NCBI RefSeq assembly: GCF_902859945.1
Contig: NZ_CADIKL010000019.1
Coordinates: 1-64,000, forward strand
DNA length: 64,000 nt
Origin: Paraburkholderia caffeinitolerans
GTDB lineage: Bacteria; Pseudomonadota; Gammaproteobacteria; Burkholderiales; Burkholderiaceae
Reading direction: 5' to 3'
Shown here: positions 24,697 through 33,613 of the stretch, piece by piece
How the letters are laid out: each line of letters opens with the position of its first letter
Numbering within the stretch: position 1 is the stretch's first letter
Program-made: the position numbers and the translations under genes
Notes under the pieces: generated by a model
What the model was told of the DNA's origin: nothing
The model's input: the letters and a program-made list of their open reading frames with translations, nothing else
Databases searched by the model: none

Positions 24697-26163
24697 ATGA
24701 ACAGCTGGCTGCCCACCTTGCCCGCGCTGCCCCGCAACGAACCGAAGTACCGCGCGATTGCGTACGCGTATGCGCAGGCCATCGACGGCGGCCAGATGCT
24801 GCCCGGCGAGAAACTGCCCGCGCACCGGCTGCTCGCGAAAAAGCTTCACGTGACGACCGGCACGGTCAGCCGCGCCTATGCGGAACTGGAGCGCTGCGGG
24901 ATGGTGGTGGCGCGCGTGGGCGATGGTACCTATGTGGCCGAGCCCGACGCCGACGGCGCGCGTTTGCCCGCGCGCACGGGGCAGACGCCGGCGCAGCGCG
25001 TACCGGCGGCAACGGGCGTTCCGGCAGCGGCTGGCGCGCTCCAGCCGGGCGCCGCCACAACGCGGACCTTTGATCTCGGTCAGAACGTGCCGATGCCGAC
25101 CGACGAAGCGGCACTGCTCACGCAGACGCTGCGCGAACTCGCCGCTGACGAACGTCTCGCCGGCGAACTGCTGCTCTATCAGCCCGAAGGTGGACGCCGC
25201 TCGCACCGCGAGGCGGGGGCTCGCTGGCTCGCGCGCCAGGGCTGCGTGGTGTCGGCCGAGCGCGTGCTCGTGACCCAGGGCGCGCAGCACGGGCTCGCTT
25301 GCGTGCTGCGCGCGGTGCTGCGCCCGGGCGACACGATCTTCGCCGAGGCGTTGAGCTACCCTGGCATCGTCGCGCTTGCGCGGCAGTTGCGGCTCAATCT
25401 CGTGGGCATCGAAATCGACGAGGAGGGCATCGTGCCCGCCGCGCTCGAACGGGCCTGCTTGCTGCTCGCGCCGCGTGCGCTGTTTTGCGTGCCGACGCTG
25501 CACAACCCGACCACGGCGACGCTGTCCGAAGCGCGGCGCGCGGCCATCGCCGAGATTGCCGTGCGCCACAATCTCGTCGTGATCGAAGATCTTGTGCCCG
25601 CCGCGCTGCTCGACGCGCCGCCCACGCCGCTGGCCGCGCGCCTGCCCGAGCACGGCATCGTCATCAGCAGTTTGTCGAAGGCGCTCGCGCCGGGTTTGCG
25701 CATCGGCTACGTGCAGGCGCCGCAGGATTGGGTCGGGAAGATTCTTGCCGTGATACGCAGCGACTGCTGGATGACGTCGCCGCTCTCCGCCGAGATCGCG
25801 GCGCGCTGGATCGTGAATGGCGATGTCGATCGGCTCGTTGCGCAGCAGCGCGCCCAGGTGGACGTGCGCCATGCGATTGCGGCCGAGGTGCTGGCGGACT
25901 GGACGTATCGCACCGATCCCGCGAGCCCGCATCTATGGCTGCCGCTCGCCGAGCCGTGGCGGGCCGCCGAATTCGCCGCCGCGCTGCGTCAGGCGGGCGT
26001 GCATCTGAAGACCGCGGACAGCTTCGTGATCGGGCGTGGTTCCGCGCCGCATGCGGTGCGGCTGAGTCTGGGCGGCGCGCGCAGCCACGAGGCGCTGCGC
26101 GACGCGCTGGAGCGGCTCGCGCGCACGTTGCGCAACGGGCCGGAGGGACCTTATTCGGCGTGA
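24697..26163 (+). CDS. MocR-type (GntR/aminotransferase) transcriptional regulator
   Basis: Regulator of 488 residues. The N-terminal winged helix has PKYRAIAYAYAQAIDGGQML, PGEKLPAHRLLAKKL and TTGTVSRAYAELERCGMV; a 70-residue Ala/Pro linker follows; then a fold-type-I PLP domain with VPTLHNPTTATLS and the PLP Lys in VISSLSKALAPGLRIGY. ATG 24697 follows GGGAAAACACC. Such proteins sense an amine or PLP-linked ligand and act on neighbouring genes, so the divergent racemase/binding-protein/porin genes are the likely target. The Asp of the usual EDDY motif is present as EDLVPAAL. Confidence 0.88.
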   Translation: MNSWLPTLPALPRNEPKYRAIAYAYAQAIDGGQMLPGEKLPAHRLLAKKLHVTTGTVSRAYAELERCGMVVARVGDGTYVAEPDADGARLPARTGQTPAQRVPAATGVPAAAGALQPGAATTRTFDLGQNVPMPTDEAALLTQTLRELAADERLAGELLLYQPEGGRRSHREAGARWLARQGCVVSAERVLVTQGAQHGLACVLRAVLRPGDTIFAEALSYPGIVALARQLRLNLVGIEIDEEGIVPAALERACLLLAPRALFCVPTLHNPTTATLSEARRAAIAEIAVRHNLVVIEDLVPAALLDAPPTPLAARLPEHGIVISSLSKALAPGLRIGYVQAPQDWVGKILAVIRSDCWMTSPLSAEIAARWIVNGDVDRLVAQQRAQVDVRHAIAAEVLADWTYRTDPASPHLWLPLAEPWRAAEFAAALRQAGVHLKTADSFVIGRGSAPHAVRLSLGGARSHEALRDALERLARTLRNGPEGPYSA

Positions 26164-26173
26164 AGCCGGAGCC

Positions 26174-27301
26174 TCACGCCGTCACGCTTTCTTCCGAGCT
26201 TTCTTCCGCGATATCGCGCCGCGCTGCCACAAGGCTGTCGACATCCACGGGCACGCGGCGCGCGACTGCGCACATCAATTCATAGCCGATCGTGCCGGAT
26301 GCTTCGGCCACCTCATCAACTTTCACGCGTTCGCCCCACAACTCCACTTGCGAGCCGATGCCTGCGTCCGGGCAGGGCGTGAGGTCGACGGTCAGCATGT
26401 CCATCGAGACGCGCCCGATCACGCGCGTGCGCACACCGTCGACGACGATGGGCGTGCCCGTGGGCGCGTGACGCGGATAACCGTCCGCATAGCCGCACGC
26501 GACCACGCCGATGCGCATGGGCCGATCGGCCTCGTAAGCGCAGCCATAGCCGACCGTTTCGCCCGGCGTCAGCGTTTGCACGCCGATGATCTTGCTCGCG
26601 AGCGTCATGGCCGCGCGCAGCCCGACGCCTTCGACATGACGCGCCACGCCCGTGGGCGACGCGCCGTAGAGGATCGTGCCGGGCCGCACCCAGTCGCGAT
26701 GCGCGCGCGGATGCCAGAGCACTGCCGCCGAGTTCGACAGCGAGCGCTCGCCGGGGATGCCTGCGGTGGCGGCGTCGAAGCGGTCGAGCTGCCAGTCGAT
26801 GGCACTGTCGTCGGCGTTCGCGAAGTGCGTCATGAGCGCGATGTTGCCAATAGTGGGCGTCGCGCGCGCGCGTTCCCAGGCTGCACGGAAAACGTCGGGC
26901 CGGTAGCCGAGGCGGTTCATGCCCGAGTTCATCTTCAACTGGATGTCGATTGGCTGCTGCGTGCGCGCTGCCGCGAGCAGCGCGAGTTGATCGTCGCAAT
27001 GGACGGCCACGGTCAGCCGATGCGCGACGGCGGTGGCGACATCGACGCTATCGAAAAGGCCTTCGAGCAGCAGGATGGGCTTGGTCCAGCCGAGTTCGCG
27101 CACGCGCACGGCCTCGTCGAGATCGAGCAGTGCGATGCCGTCCGCGCCGGCCAGCGCCGGATAGATGCGCTCGATGCCATGACCATAGGCATTGGCTTTG
27201 ACGACGGCCCAGACGCGCGCGCCGGAGGCGCTTTGCTTCGCGGTCTGCAGATTGTGGCGGACGGCTTCGGGATGGATGCGGACGGAAATCGGGCGCGGCA
27301 T
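26174..27301 (-). CDS. alr: Alanine racemase
   Basis: PLP enzyme of 375 residues interconverting L- and D-alanine. WAVVKANAYGHGIERIYPAL carries the PLP Lys near residue 35; the catalytic Tyr is in ETVGYGCAYEADRPMR; GRVSMDMLTVDLT is the usual C-terminal-domain motif. AGGATCGCCC precedes the ATG. It converges on the MocR gene with ten bases between. No dadA (D-amino acid dehydrogenase) is adjacent, so biosynthetic versus catabolic role is open. A broad-specificity amino acid racemase is also possible. Confidence 0.9.
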   Translation of the reverse strand: MPRPISVRIHPEAVRHNLQTAKQSASGARVWAVVKANAYGHGIERIYPALAGADGIALLDLDEAVRVRELGWTKPILLLEGLFDSVDVATAVAHRLTVAVHCDDQLALLAAARTQQPIDIQLKMNSGMNRLGYRPDVFRAAWERARATPTIGNIALMTHFANADDSAIDWQLDRFDAATAGIPGERSLSNSAAVLWHPRAHRDWVRPGTILYGASPTGVARHVEGVGLRAAMTLASKIIGVQTLTPGETVGYGCAYEADRPMRIGVVACGYADGYPRHAPTGTPIVVDGVRTRVIGRVSMDMLTVDLTPCPDAGIGSQVELWGERVKVDEVAEASGTIGYELMCAVARRVPVDVDSLVAARRDIAEESSEESVTA

Positions 27302-27445
27302 GGGCGATCCTGATGGCGAAGGTGAGTGGCGTTAGCCAGTGGTTTCCGCAATCGTATTGATTTTCACCCAGTTATTTTTAATGTATTTTTCCTGGAATTT
27401 GGGTTTATCTACTGCTGGCGTGCCACTCGCGCTACGCGGTCAGGA

Positions 27446-27775
27446 TCAGGCTGCGATCACGTCGATGCGCAGCGCCTCGCCACCCGCTGCGATTTCGAGC
27501 AGGCGGTCGACGTTCGGGTGTGCGCCGGGACGGTTGCGCGCGTCGGCCGTGTGCTCGGCGAACACGGCGAGGCCGTGCTCGGCCGCCTTGGCGTCGAGCG
27601 CGCCGAAGGCCTGCTTCAGGTAGTGGTAGACCGCGAGCGAGCCCTGCTTGCCCGGCTTGTTCTCGATGGTGGCAACCACCGCGCCCTGGCCGTTCACGAG
27701 ATCGATGCGCTCGATGCCGTCGATGGCGGGCAGTTGCGCGAGATTGTCCTTGAATGTGGTGCCGGGTTGGATCAC
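27446..27775 (-). CDS. Small conserved protein, DUF2322-like
   Basis: Protein of 109 residues. The start is set at GTG 27775 because GGAG stands eight bases before it and the conserved part begins at IQPGTTFKDNLAQLPAIDGI. Other landmarks are ENKPGKQGSLAVYHYLKQAF and GLAVFAEHTADARNRPGAHP. I recall DUF2322 proteins with this pattern but the match is from memory. No catalytic motif is evident. It stands alone between alr and ampC on the minus strand. Function unknown. Confidence 0.65.
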   Translation of the reverse strand: MIQPGTTFKDNLAQLPAIDGIERIDLVNGQGAVVATIENKPGKQGSLAVYHYLKQAFGALDAKAAEHGLAVFAEHTADARNRPGAHPNVDRLLEIAAGGEALRIDVIAA

Positions 27776-27836
27776 TGAAAACACTCCGTTTGAGTTCGAT
27801 GAGTTGCGTAGGGTCCGTATCTTAGCCGATGGAGGT

Positions 27837-29000
27837 TCAGCGCTTCGCCTTCGCAATCGCATCGAGAATCGCGTAGGCCGCGTTCACGCGCGCCTCGTTC
27901 GGATATGACTTGTTGGCGAGAATCACGACGCCGATCTGCTGCCCCGGTATGAACGCCACGTAAGTCGAAAAGCCGTTGGTCGAGCCGGTTTTATTCAGGA
28001 GCGCCTGGGCTTGCGGCGGCAGCGGAGGTGTGAGCGCGCGCGCCGGCATGCCCTTGTAAAGCGCATCGGGGCTGTTGCCGCGCTGGAGCGTTGGCAGCGC
28101 GACCGGCCACGGATACTGCTCCCACACCAGATCCTGCGTGAAGACGCCCGACGTGAAATAGCCCGTGTGCGTGCAGGCGATGGCGCGTTGCCACGCCGCG
28201 TCGAGCGGCGCGAGACCCATGTTGGCGTCGAGATAGCGCACGAGATCGCCGGTGGTCGAGCGCAGGCCATAAGCCTCGTCTGCGAATACGCCGGGGTGCA
28301 ACCGCACTGGCGCGTCGTGCTTGTCATAGCCCTGCGCGTAGCGCGGCATGCTGGAAGCGGGCACGTCGAGCCACGTGTGCGTCATGCCGAAGGCGGGCAA
28401 TAGATCGTTCTGCACGGCGTCGCGAAACGGTACGCCCAAGCTTTGCGCGGCCGCGCGCCCCAGCAGGCCGATGCCGAGATTCGAATACACGCGCCGCGAG
28501 CCGATTGGACCCGGTGGTTGCCAGTCGCGCAACCAGGCCGTCATTTGCGTGTCGTTCGTGACGCTGTCCGGCACGAACAGCGGCAGGCCGGTGGTATGCG
28601 TGCCGAGATTGAGCACGCTCACGTGGTCGAACGGGCTGCCGCGCAATGCGCTCACGTACTGGCTCGCGGGCGCGTCGAACGAGAGCTTGCCGCTCGTCTG
28701 CGCACGGCAGGCCAGCGTGGCGGTGAACGTCTTGGTGAGCGAGCCGAGTTCGAACAGCGTCTCGCTGTCGACGGCCGGCGCGCCGGCGGTCTTCGACGCC
28801 ACGCCGTAGTTGTAGAACGCATGCTTGCCGCCCACGGTGATGCCCACTGCCACGCCCGGAATGCCGTACTGGGTCCGCAGCGGGGCGATGGCGGCATCCA
28901 CGGCGGCCTTCACGTCGGGTTGCGTCGCGCTGGCGCTGGCCGCCGCACACGTGATCGTCATCAGAAAGAGTTTTAGCTTGGTTTTCATGCGATTGGCCAT
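27837..29000 (-). CDS. ampC: Class C beta-lactamase (AmpC type)
   Basis: Periplasmic serine hydrolase of 387 residues. After a signal peptide (ending ASASA-TQP) come the three class C motifs: SLTK in ELGSLTKTFTATL with the catalytic Ser, YSN in RRVYSNLGIGLLG, and KTG in LLNKTGSTNGFSTYVAF. The N-terminal half has GIPGVAVGITVGGKHAFYNYG as in AmpC. ATG 29000 is chosen; ATG 28988 would shorten the signal peptide by four. It is divergent from an AmpR-like LysR gene, the classical inducible arrangement. An esterase or D-aminopeptidase of the same fold is a less likely alternative because the YSN/KTG pair is intact. Confidence 0.9.
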   Translation of the reverse strand: MANRMKTKLKLFLMTITCAAASASATQPDVKAAVDAAIAPLRTQYGIPGVAVGITVGGKHAFYNYGVASKTAGAPAVDSETLFELGSLTKTFTATLACRAQTSGKLSFDAPASQYVSALRGSPFDHVSVLNLGTHTTGLPLFVPDSVTNDTQMTAWLRDWQPPGPIGSRRVYSNLGIGLLGRAAAQSLGVPFRDAVQNDLLPAFGMTHTWLDVPASSMPRYAQGYDKHDAPVRLHPGVFADEAYGLRSTTGDLVRYLDANMGLAPLDAAWQRAIACTHTGYFTSGVFTQDLVWEQYPWPVALPTLQRGNSPDALYKGMPARALTPPLPPQAQALLNKTGSTNGFSTYVAFIPGQQIGVVILANKSYPNEARVNAAYAILDAIAKAKR

Positions 29001-29135
29001 GGCCAGGTTTCCGGAGCGGTTTTGGGCGGCGCATAAACACGCCAGTTGGCGTGAAATTTCGGGCGAATCCTTAGAAAAGCACGACGCGCGCCGAGGATTG
29101 TGGTGCGTTGCCGGTCCCGCGACAAGCGACGATAA

Positions 29136-29157
29136 TTTGGCTCTGACAAAAGCCAAA
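29136..29157. promoter_or_regulatory. Candidate AmpR operator
   Basis: Perfect 7-bp arms TTTGGCT and AGCCAAA with 8 bases between, containing a T-N11-A dyad (T29138 to A29150). It lies in the divergent ampC/ampR gap, 14 bases before the ampR start, where LysR proteins usually bind for autoregulation and divergent activation. Confidence 0.6.
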
Positions 29158-29171
29158 CTTATAGGTCGTTT

Positions 29172-30044
29172 ATGCGCCCCAATTTACCGCTCCATGCGCT
29201 CAGAGCCTTCGAGGCGTCGGCGCGCCACTTGAGCTTCACGCGCGCGGGCCTCGAATTGAAGGTCACGCAGGCGGCGGTCAGCCAGCAGGTGCGCATGCTC
29301 GAAGAGTGGCTCGGCGTGCCGCTGTTCAGGCGGCTGCCGCGCGGGCTCGGCATGACCGACGAGGCGCGCGCGCTCTTGCCTGTGCTGAGCGACGCGTTTG
29401 GCCGCATCGAGGCCGTGCTCAAGCAGTTCGAAGGCGGACGTCTGCACGAGGTCTTGACGGTGGGCGTGGTGGGCACCTTCGCGATCGGCTGGCTGATGCC
29501 GCGGCTCAAGTTGTTTCGCGAGGCGCATCCGTTCGTCGAACTGCGCCTGCTCACGAACAACAATCTCGTCGACCTCGCGGGCGAGGGGCTCGATTTCGCG
29601 ATTCGCTTCGGCGACGGCATGTGGCCCGCCACCGAAAACACGCGGCTGCTCGACGCGCCGCTCGCGGTGCTGTGCGCGCCCGAGATTGCACGCCGGCTTG
29701 CCGCGCCCGCCGATCTCGCGAAAGAGACGTTGTTGCGCTCCTATCGCACCGACGAATGGCTGCGCTGGTTCGTGGCCGCGGGGCTCGAGCCGTGGACCGT
29801 GAGCGGGCCGATCTTCGATTCGTCGCGGTTGATGGCCGAGGCGGCCATGCAGGGCGCGGGCGTGGCGCTCGCGCCCGCGCGCATGTTCGCGCGCGAGTTG
29901 CAGGCGGGGCTGCTTGCGCGGCCATTCGATGTCGAGGTGCCGACCGGCAGCTATTGGCTCACGTGGCTGCGCTCACGCGCGATGTCGCCGGCGATGCGGT
30001 TGTTTCATGACTGGGTCGTGGGGGAGGCAGAGAAGGGCAGGTGA
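29172..30044 (+). CDS. ampR: LysR-family regulator AmpR
   Basis: LysR factor of 290 residues, the AmpR length. RPNLPLHALRAFEASARHLS followed by FTRAGLELKVTQAAVSQQVR is the AmpR-type winged helix, and LTVGVVGTFAIGWLMPRL, LLTNNNLVDLAGEGLDFAIR and RFGDGMW follow as in Enterobacter AmpR. It senses muropeptides from cell-wall recycling and switches the divergent ampC. The gene begins 171 bases from ampC. Pairing with a class C enzyme makes the assignment strong. Confidence 0.9.
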   Translation: MRPNLPLHALRAFEASARHLSFTRAGLELKVTQAAVSQQVRMLEEWLGVPLFRRLPRGLGMTDEARALLPVLSDAFGRIEAVLKQFEGGRLHEVLTVGVVGTFAIGWLMPRLKLFREAHPFVELRLLTNNNLVDLAGEGLDFAIRFGDGMWPATENTRLLDAPLAVLCAPEIARRLAAPADLAKETLLRSYRTDEWLRWFVAAGLEPWTVSGPIFDSSRLMAEAAMQGAGVALAPARMFARELQAGLLARPFDVEVPTGSYWLTWLRSRAMSPAMRLFHDWVVGEAEKGR

Positions 30045-30065
30045 CGCGTTTTCCTCCCGCGTTCC

Positions 30066-30836
30066 TCACAACACATTCAACATCGCCAGCGCCGTTTCCT
30101 GCAGATGCGGGAGCACGCGTTTGACCGCGGCTTCGGCGCTTTCATTGCCGATCGACATATTGGTGCTGAGCGCGGCTACTACGTCTCCGTTGCGGTTGCG
30201 CAGCGGCACGGCCACGCCACGCACGCCTACTTGCAACTGCTGTTCGATGAGCGCATAGCCATCGGCGCGAGCGCGCACGATCTTCTCGCGCAGCCGCACA
30301 GCGCTCGTGATCGTATGCGGCGTGAACGGCACGAGTTCGACCGTGTCGAGCCACGCCGACACCGCCTGCTGATCCTCCAGGTGCGCAAGCAGCACCACGC
30401 CGGGCGAGATCAGCGGCGCGGGCACGCGCGCGCCGAGCACGAAGCCCGTGGTCATCACGCGCGAGACGCCGTTGCGCGCAATCACCACGAGGTCCCAGTC
30501 GTCGAGCACGCTCACATAGGCCGATTCGTTGAGCGTCGCGCTCAATTGCTGCAAATATGGCTGCACGGTGCGCGGCAAACGTGCCGAATCGAAATACGAC
30601 CAGCCCACGCGCAGCACGCGCGGCGTCAGTCCGAACAGCCGCCCATCGGTATGGACATAGCCCAGCGATTCGAGCGTCAGCAAATAGCGCCGTGCAGCAG
30701 TGCGCGAGAGCCCGGTGCGTTCGGCGGCTTGCGTTGCGGTCATGCGCGCGTGCTGGTTGTCGAAGGCTTCGAGAATGGCGAGGCCTTTTTCGAGTCCGGC
30801 GATCCAGTCGCGTTTGGCAAGAGCGGTGGTTTTCAT
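30066..30836 (-). CDS. IclR-family regulator (PcaR/PobR-like)
   Basis: Regulator of 256 residues. The N-terminal winged helix is in RDWIAGLEKGLAILEAFDNQ and TATQAAERTGLSRTAARRYL; the C-terminal effector domain shows SPGVVLLAHLEDQ and GVRGVAVPLRNRNGDVVAAL. ATG 30836 fits the family's N terminus; a TTG at 30851 is possible. PcaR/PcaU-type members respond to protocatechuate or beta-ketoadipate. It follows an aromatic-acid-type MHS carrier on the same strand, separated by a terminator-like hairpin, so the two are probably a functional pair. Confidence 0.85.
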   Translation of the reverse strand: MKTTALAKRDWIAGLEKGLAILEAFDNQHARMTATQAAERTGLSRTAARRYLLTLESLGYVHTDGRLFGLTPRVLRVGWSYFDSARLPRTVQPYLQQLSATLNESAYVSVLDDWDLVVIARNGVSRVMTTGFVLGARVPAPLISPGVVLLAHLEDQQAVSAWLDTVELVPFTPHTITSAVRLREKIVRARADGYALIEQQLQVGVRGVAVPLRNRNGDVVAALSTNMSIGNESAEAAVKRVLPHLQETALAMLNVL

Positions 30837-30849
30837 GATCGGATAGCGC

Positions 30850-30872
30850 AAAGGCCGGGCATGCGCCCGGCC
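30850..30872 (-). terminator. Hairpin between the MHS carrier and the IclR gene
   Basis: GGCCGGGC-ATGC-GCCCGGCC (30853-30872) is a perfect 8-bp stem; on the minus strand TTTGCG follows. The T-run is short, so it may only attenuate read-through into the IclR gene. Confidence 0.55.
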
Positions 30873-30905
30873 TCGATAACCAGTGATGGAACGAGCGCGC
30901 CGTGG

Positions 30906-32225
30906 CTACGCTTGCGCAGGCTTCATGGTGGCGGCCACGATCAGCGAGATCAGGCAGCCGATGGCGAGATACGCGGCCACCAGATGCCACGAGCCGCCGC
31001 CGAAGCTCACCAGCGCCACGGCGATGAACGGCGTGAAGCCGCCGCCCACGACGCTCGCGAATTGATAGCCCACGCCCGCGCCGCTATAGCGGTACTCGGC
31101 GCCGAACAATTCGGTGAAGAGCGGCTGCTGCACGCTCACCACCATGTCGTGCGCGAGATTGGCCAGCGCCACCGAGAAGATCACGATCCACACCGTCGAG
31201 CGTGCTTCGAGCGCGAGGAAGAACGGCACGGCGCTCGCGAGGCCGATCACCGCGCCAATCAGATAGATGCGGCGCAGGCCGAGGCGGTCGGCGAGCCACG
31301 CGAAGCAGGGGATGGTCACGCACGAGAGCGCGCCGACGAAGAGGCCGATGCCAAGAAACAGATCGCGCGACAGGCCGAGGTTGGCGGTCGAATAGCTGAG
31401 CGCAAAGGCGGTCACGATATACATCGTGAAGAGTTCGGCGAGGCGCAGCGCGACGATATAGAGAAACGCTTTCGGATGACGCGTGAGCGCTTCGAGCACC
31501 GGCATCTTGAGCTTGCGATGGCCGTGCTCGACCTTCTCGACGAACTCGTGCGACTCGTCCATGCTCGAGCGCACCCACAGGCCCACGAGGACCAGCACCA
31601 CGCTGAAGATGAAGGGCAGACGCCAGCCCCACGAACGGAACGCTGTTTCGCCCAGGCCGTGGCTCAGCAGCGTGACGATGCCGGTCGCGAGTACGAGGCC
31701 CACGCCGTAGCCCACTTGCACGCCGCTGCTGTAGAACGCCTTTTTGCCAGCGGGCGCGCTTTCCACGGCCATGAGCGCGGCGCCGCCCCATTCGCCGCCA
31801 ACGGCGAAGCCCTGGATCGCGCGAAACAGCACGAGCAGCACGGGCGCCCACCAGCCGATCGAGGCGAAGGTCGGCAAGAAGCCGATGGCGACGGTGGAGA
31901 GGCCCATCATCATGACGGTGAGCACGAGCATGCGCTTGCGTCCGAGCCGGTCGCCGTAATGGCCGAACACCACGCCGCCGAGCGGCCGGAACAGGAAGCC
32001 CACGCCGAAGGTGGCGAAGGCCGCGAGCGTGCCCATGTTGCGGCCGATGTTCGGGAAGAACGCCGCGTTGAAGACGAGCGCGGCAACGATGCCGTAAAGC
32101 AGAAAGTCGTACCAGTCGACGACGGCGCCAACGAAGCTGCCGAGCGCCGCCTTCCTCGCCTGGCTGCGCGAGCGGTCGAGGTTGGCCGGTCCGGCGGCGT
32201 CCGTGGTGTCGAGGGTGGGGGTCAT
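30906..32225 (-). CDS. MFS transporter, metabolite:H+ symporter (MHS) family
   Basis: Carrier of 439 residues with about twelve membrane segments. The MHS start is clear: GSFVGAVVDWYDFLLYGIVA, then GGVVFGHYGDRLGRKRMLVL (loop 2-3 motif) and RAIQGFAVGGEWGGAALMAV around residue 145. The family includes shikimate, alpha-ketoglutarate and aromatic-acid carriers such as ShiA. AAGGAGACACCCTC precedes the ATG. It is divergent from 4-hydroxyphenylpyruvate dioxygenase across a gap with a strong inverted repeat, and upstream of an IclR regulator. Cargo probably an aromatic or hydroaromatic acid, by context only. Confidence 0.85.
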   Translation of the reverse strand: MTPTLDTTDAAGPANLDRSRSQARKAALGSFVGAVVDWYDFLLYGIVAALVFNAAFFPNIGRNMGTLAAFATFGVGFLFRPLGGVVFGHYGDRLGRKRMLVLTVMMMGLSTVAIGFLPTFASIGWWAPVLLVLFRAIQGFAVGGEWGGAALMAVESAPAGKKAFYSSGVQVGYGVGLVLATGIVTLLSHGLGETAFRSWGWRLPFIFSVVLVLVGLWVRSSMDESHEFVEKVEHGHRKLKMPVLEALTRHPKAFLYIVALRLAELFTMYIVTAFALSYSTANLGLSRDLFLGIGLFVGALSCVTIPCFAWLADRLGLRRIYLIGAVIGLASAVPFFLALEARSTVWIVIFSVALANLAHDMVVSVQQPLFTELFGAEYRYSGAGVGYQFASVVGGGFTPFIAVALVSFGGGSWHLVAAYLAIGCLISLIVAATMKPAQA

Positions 32226-32342
32226 GAGGGTGTCTCCTTACGCTGGTCTCATGCAATGCCGCTTGCCTGGGGTGCCGCGACGGTGAAACGGAGCATAGGA
32301 CCGCGTACGCGCCAGGGCAATGCGCCAGGCGCGCATGATGCG

Positions 32343-32372
32343 CGATAATCGCCCAGATGCGTGCGATTATCG
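32343..32372. promoter_or_regulatory. Inverted repeat between the MHS carrier and hpd
   Basis: CGATAATCG (32343-32351) and CGATTATCG (32364-32372) are exact reverse complements, their starts 21 bases apart, i.e. two helical turns. Each half is itself nearly palindromic. It sits in the 269-base divergent gap and could serve an IclR or MarR-type repressor of tyrosine degradation. Confidence 0.5.
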
Positions 32373-32494
32373 AACGTTTTGCGGGTTAGCACCAAGGCCG
32401 GCGAGGGGCGAGTTCACCCCTCGGCTTTGGGCGAAGTGTACGATCTGGTTAAAATCTGCGTTGCCCTTTTCCGTCCGTTTCAGGAGCCTTCCGC

Positions 32495-33613
32495 ATGCCG
32501 TCCACCCCCCGTTCCGCCTCGCAGGATCAGGCTAATCCGCTTGGCATGGCCGGTCTGGAGTTCGTCGAATTCGCCGCGCCGGAGCCCGCGGTGCTTGGCG
32601 CGCAGCTTGCGCAACTGGGGTTCAAGGCGATCGCGCGCCACGTGAGCAAGAACGTCACGCTCTATCGCCAGGGCCAGATGAATTTCCTCGTCAATGCCGA
32701 ACCCGATTCGTTTGCTTCGCGTTACGCCGAGGAATACGGCATGGGTGTTTGCGCGATCGGCGTGCGCGTGGACAATGCGCGGCGCGCCTTCGAGCACGCC
32801 TTGCGGCTGGGCGCGTGGGCGTTCGAGGGCGAGCGGCTCGGCAGCGGCGAGCTCAAGATCCCGGCCATTCAGGGCATTGGCGACTCGCACATTTATTTCG
32901 TCGACCGCTGGCGCGGCCGGGGCGGTCAGCGTGGCGGCGTGGGCGACATTTCGATTTTCGACATCGACTTTCGGCCCATCGACGTCGCGACCGCACAGGC
33001 CGATCTCGACCACGGCGGCACGGGCCTCCAGCGCGTCGATCACCTCACGCAGACGGTGGGCGCGGGGCGCATTGGCGAATGGCTCGACTTCTATCGCGAT
33101 CTGCTGCATTTCCGCGAGATGCACGAAATCAACGCGAATTGGCACGTGGCAGAGGGCTCGCGCGTGATGGTGTCGCCGGACGGCGAGATCCGCATTCCCG
33201 TGTACGAGGAGGGCACGCGCCGCACCGAGCTCATGCACGACTACCTGCCCGATCATCCGGGCGAGGGCGTGCAGCACATCGCGCTCGCGACCGACGACAT
33301 CGTGCCGTGCATCGACGCGCTGAAGGCCAATGGCGTGGAGTTCGTCGAGCCGCCCACTGCGTATTACGACTCGGTCGACGCGCGCTTGCCGGGCCACGGC
33401 GTCGATCTCGATGCACTGCGTCAGCGCCATGTTCTGATCGACGGCGAGATTGGCGCGGACGGCGTGCCGCGCCTTTTTTTCCAGACCTTCGTGAAGCGCC
33501 GCCCCGGCGAGATTTTCTTCGAAGTGGTGCAGCGCAGCGGCCATCATGGCTTCGGCGAAGGCAATCTCGACGTGCTGGCGCGTTCGCGCGCCAATCAGCC
33601 GGTCAAACCGTGA
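32495..33613 (+). CDS. hpd: 4-hydroxyphenylpyruvate dioxygenase
   Basis: Fe(II) dioxygenase of 372 residues converting 4-hydroxyphenylpyruvate to homogentisate in tyrosine catabolism. The three iron ligands are seen in VDHLTQTVGAGRIGEWLDFY (His), GEGVQHIALATDDI (His) and PGEIFFEVVQRSGHHGFGEG (Glu). Two vicinal-oxygen-chelate domains are recognisable. CAGGAG eight to ten bases before ATG 32495 supports the start. hmgA and other homogentisate genes are not in the window. Its 3' end overlaps the convergent quinone-oxidoreductase-like gene by 11 bases. Confidence 0.93.
   Translation: MPSTPRSASQDQANPLGMAGLEFVEFAAPEPAVLGAQLAQLGFKAIARHVSKNVTLYRQGQMNFLVNAEPDSFASRYAEEYGMGVCAIGVRVDNARRAFEHALRLGAWAFEGERLGSGELKIPAIQGIGDSHIYFVDRWRGRGGQRGGVGDISIFDIDFRPIDVATAQADLDHGGTGLQRVDHLTQTVGAGRIGEWLDFYRDLLHFREMHEINANWHVAEGSRVMVSPDGEIRIPVYEEGTRRTELMHDYLPDHPGEGVQHIALATDDIVPCIDALKANGVEFVEPPTAYYDSVDARLPGHGVDLDALRQRHVLIDGEIGADGVPRLFFQTFVKRRPGEIFFEVVQRSGHHGFGEGNLDVLARSRANQPVKP

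Noticed and set aside
30105..32348. Open frame of 747 codons on the plus strand across the IclR and MHS genes
   Set aside because: Composition is Arg/His/Glu/Ala-rich and unlike a folded protein; both antisense genes are well supported.
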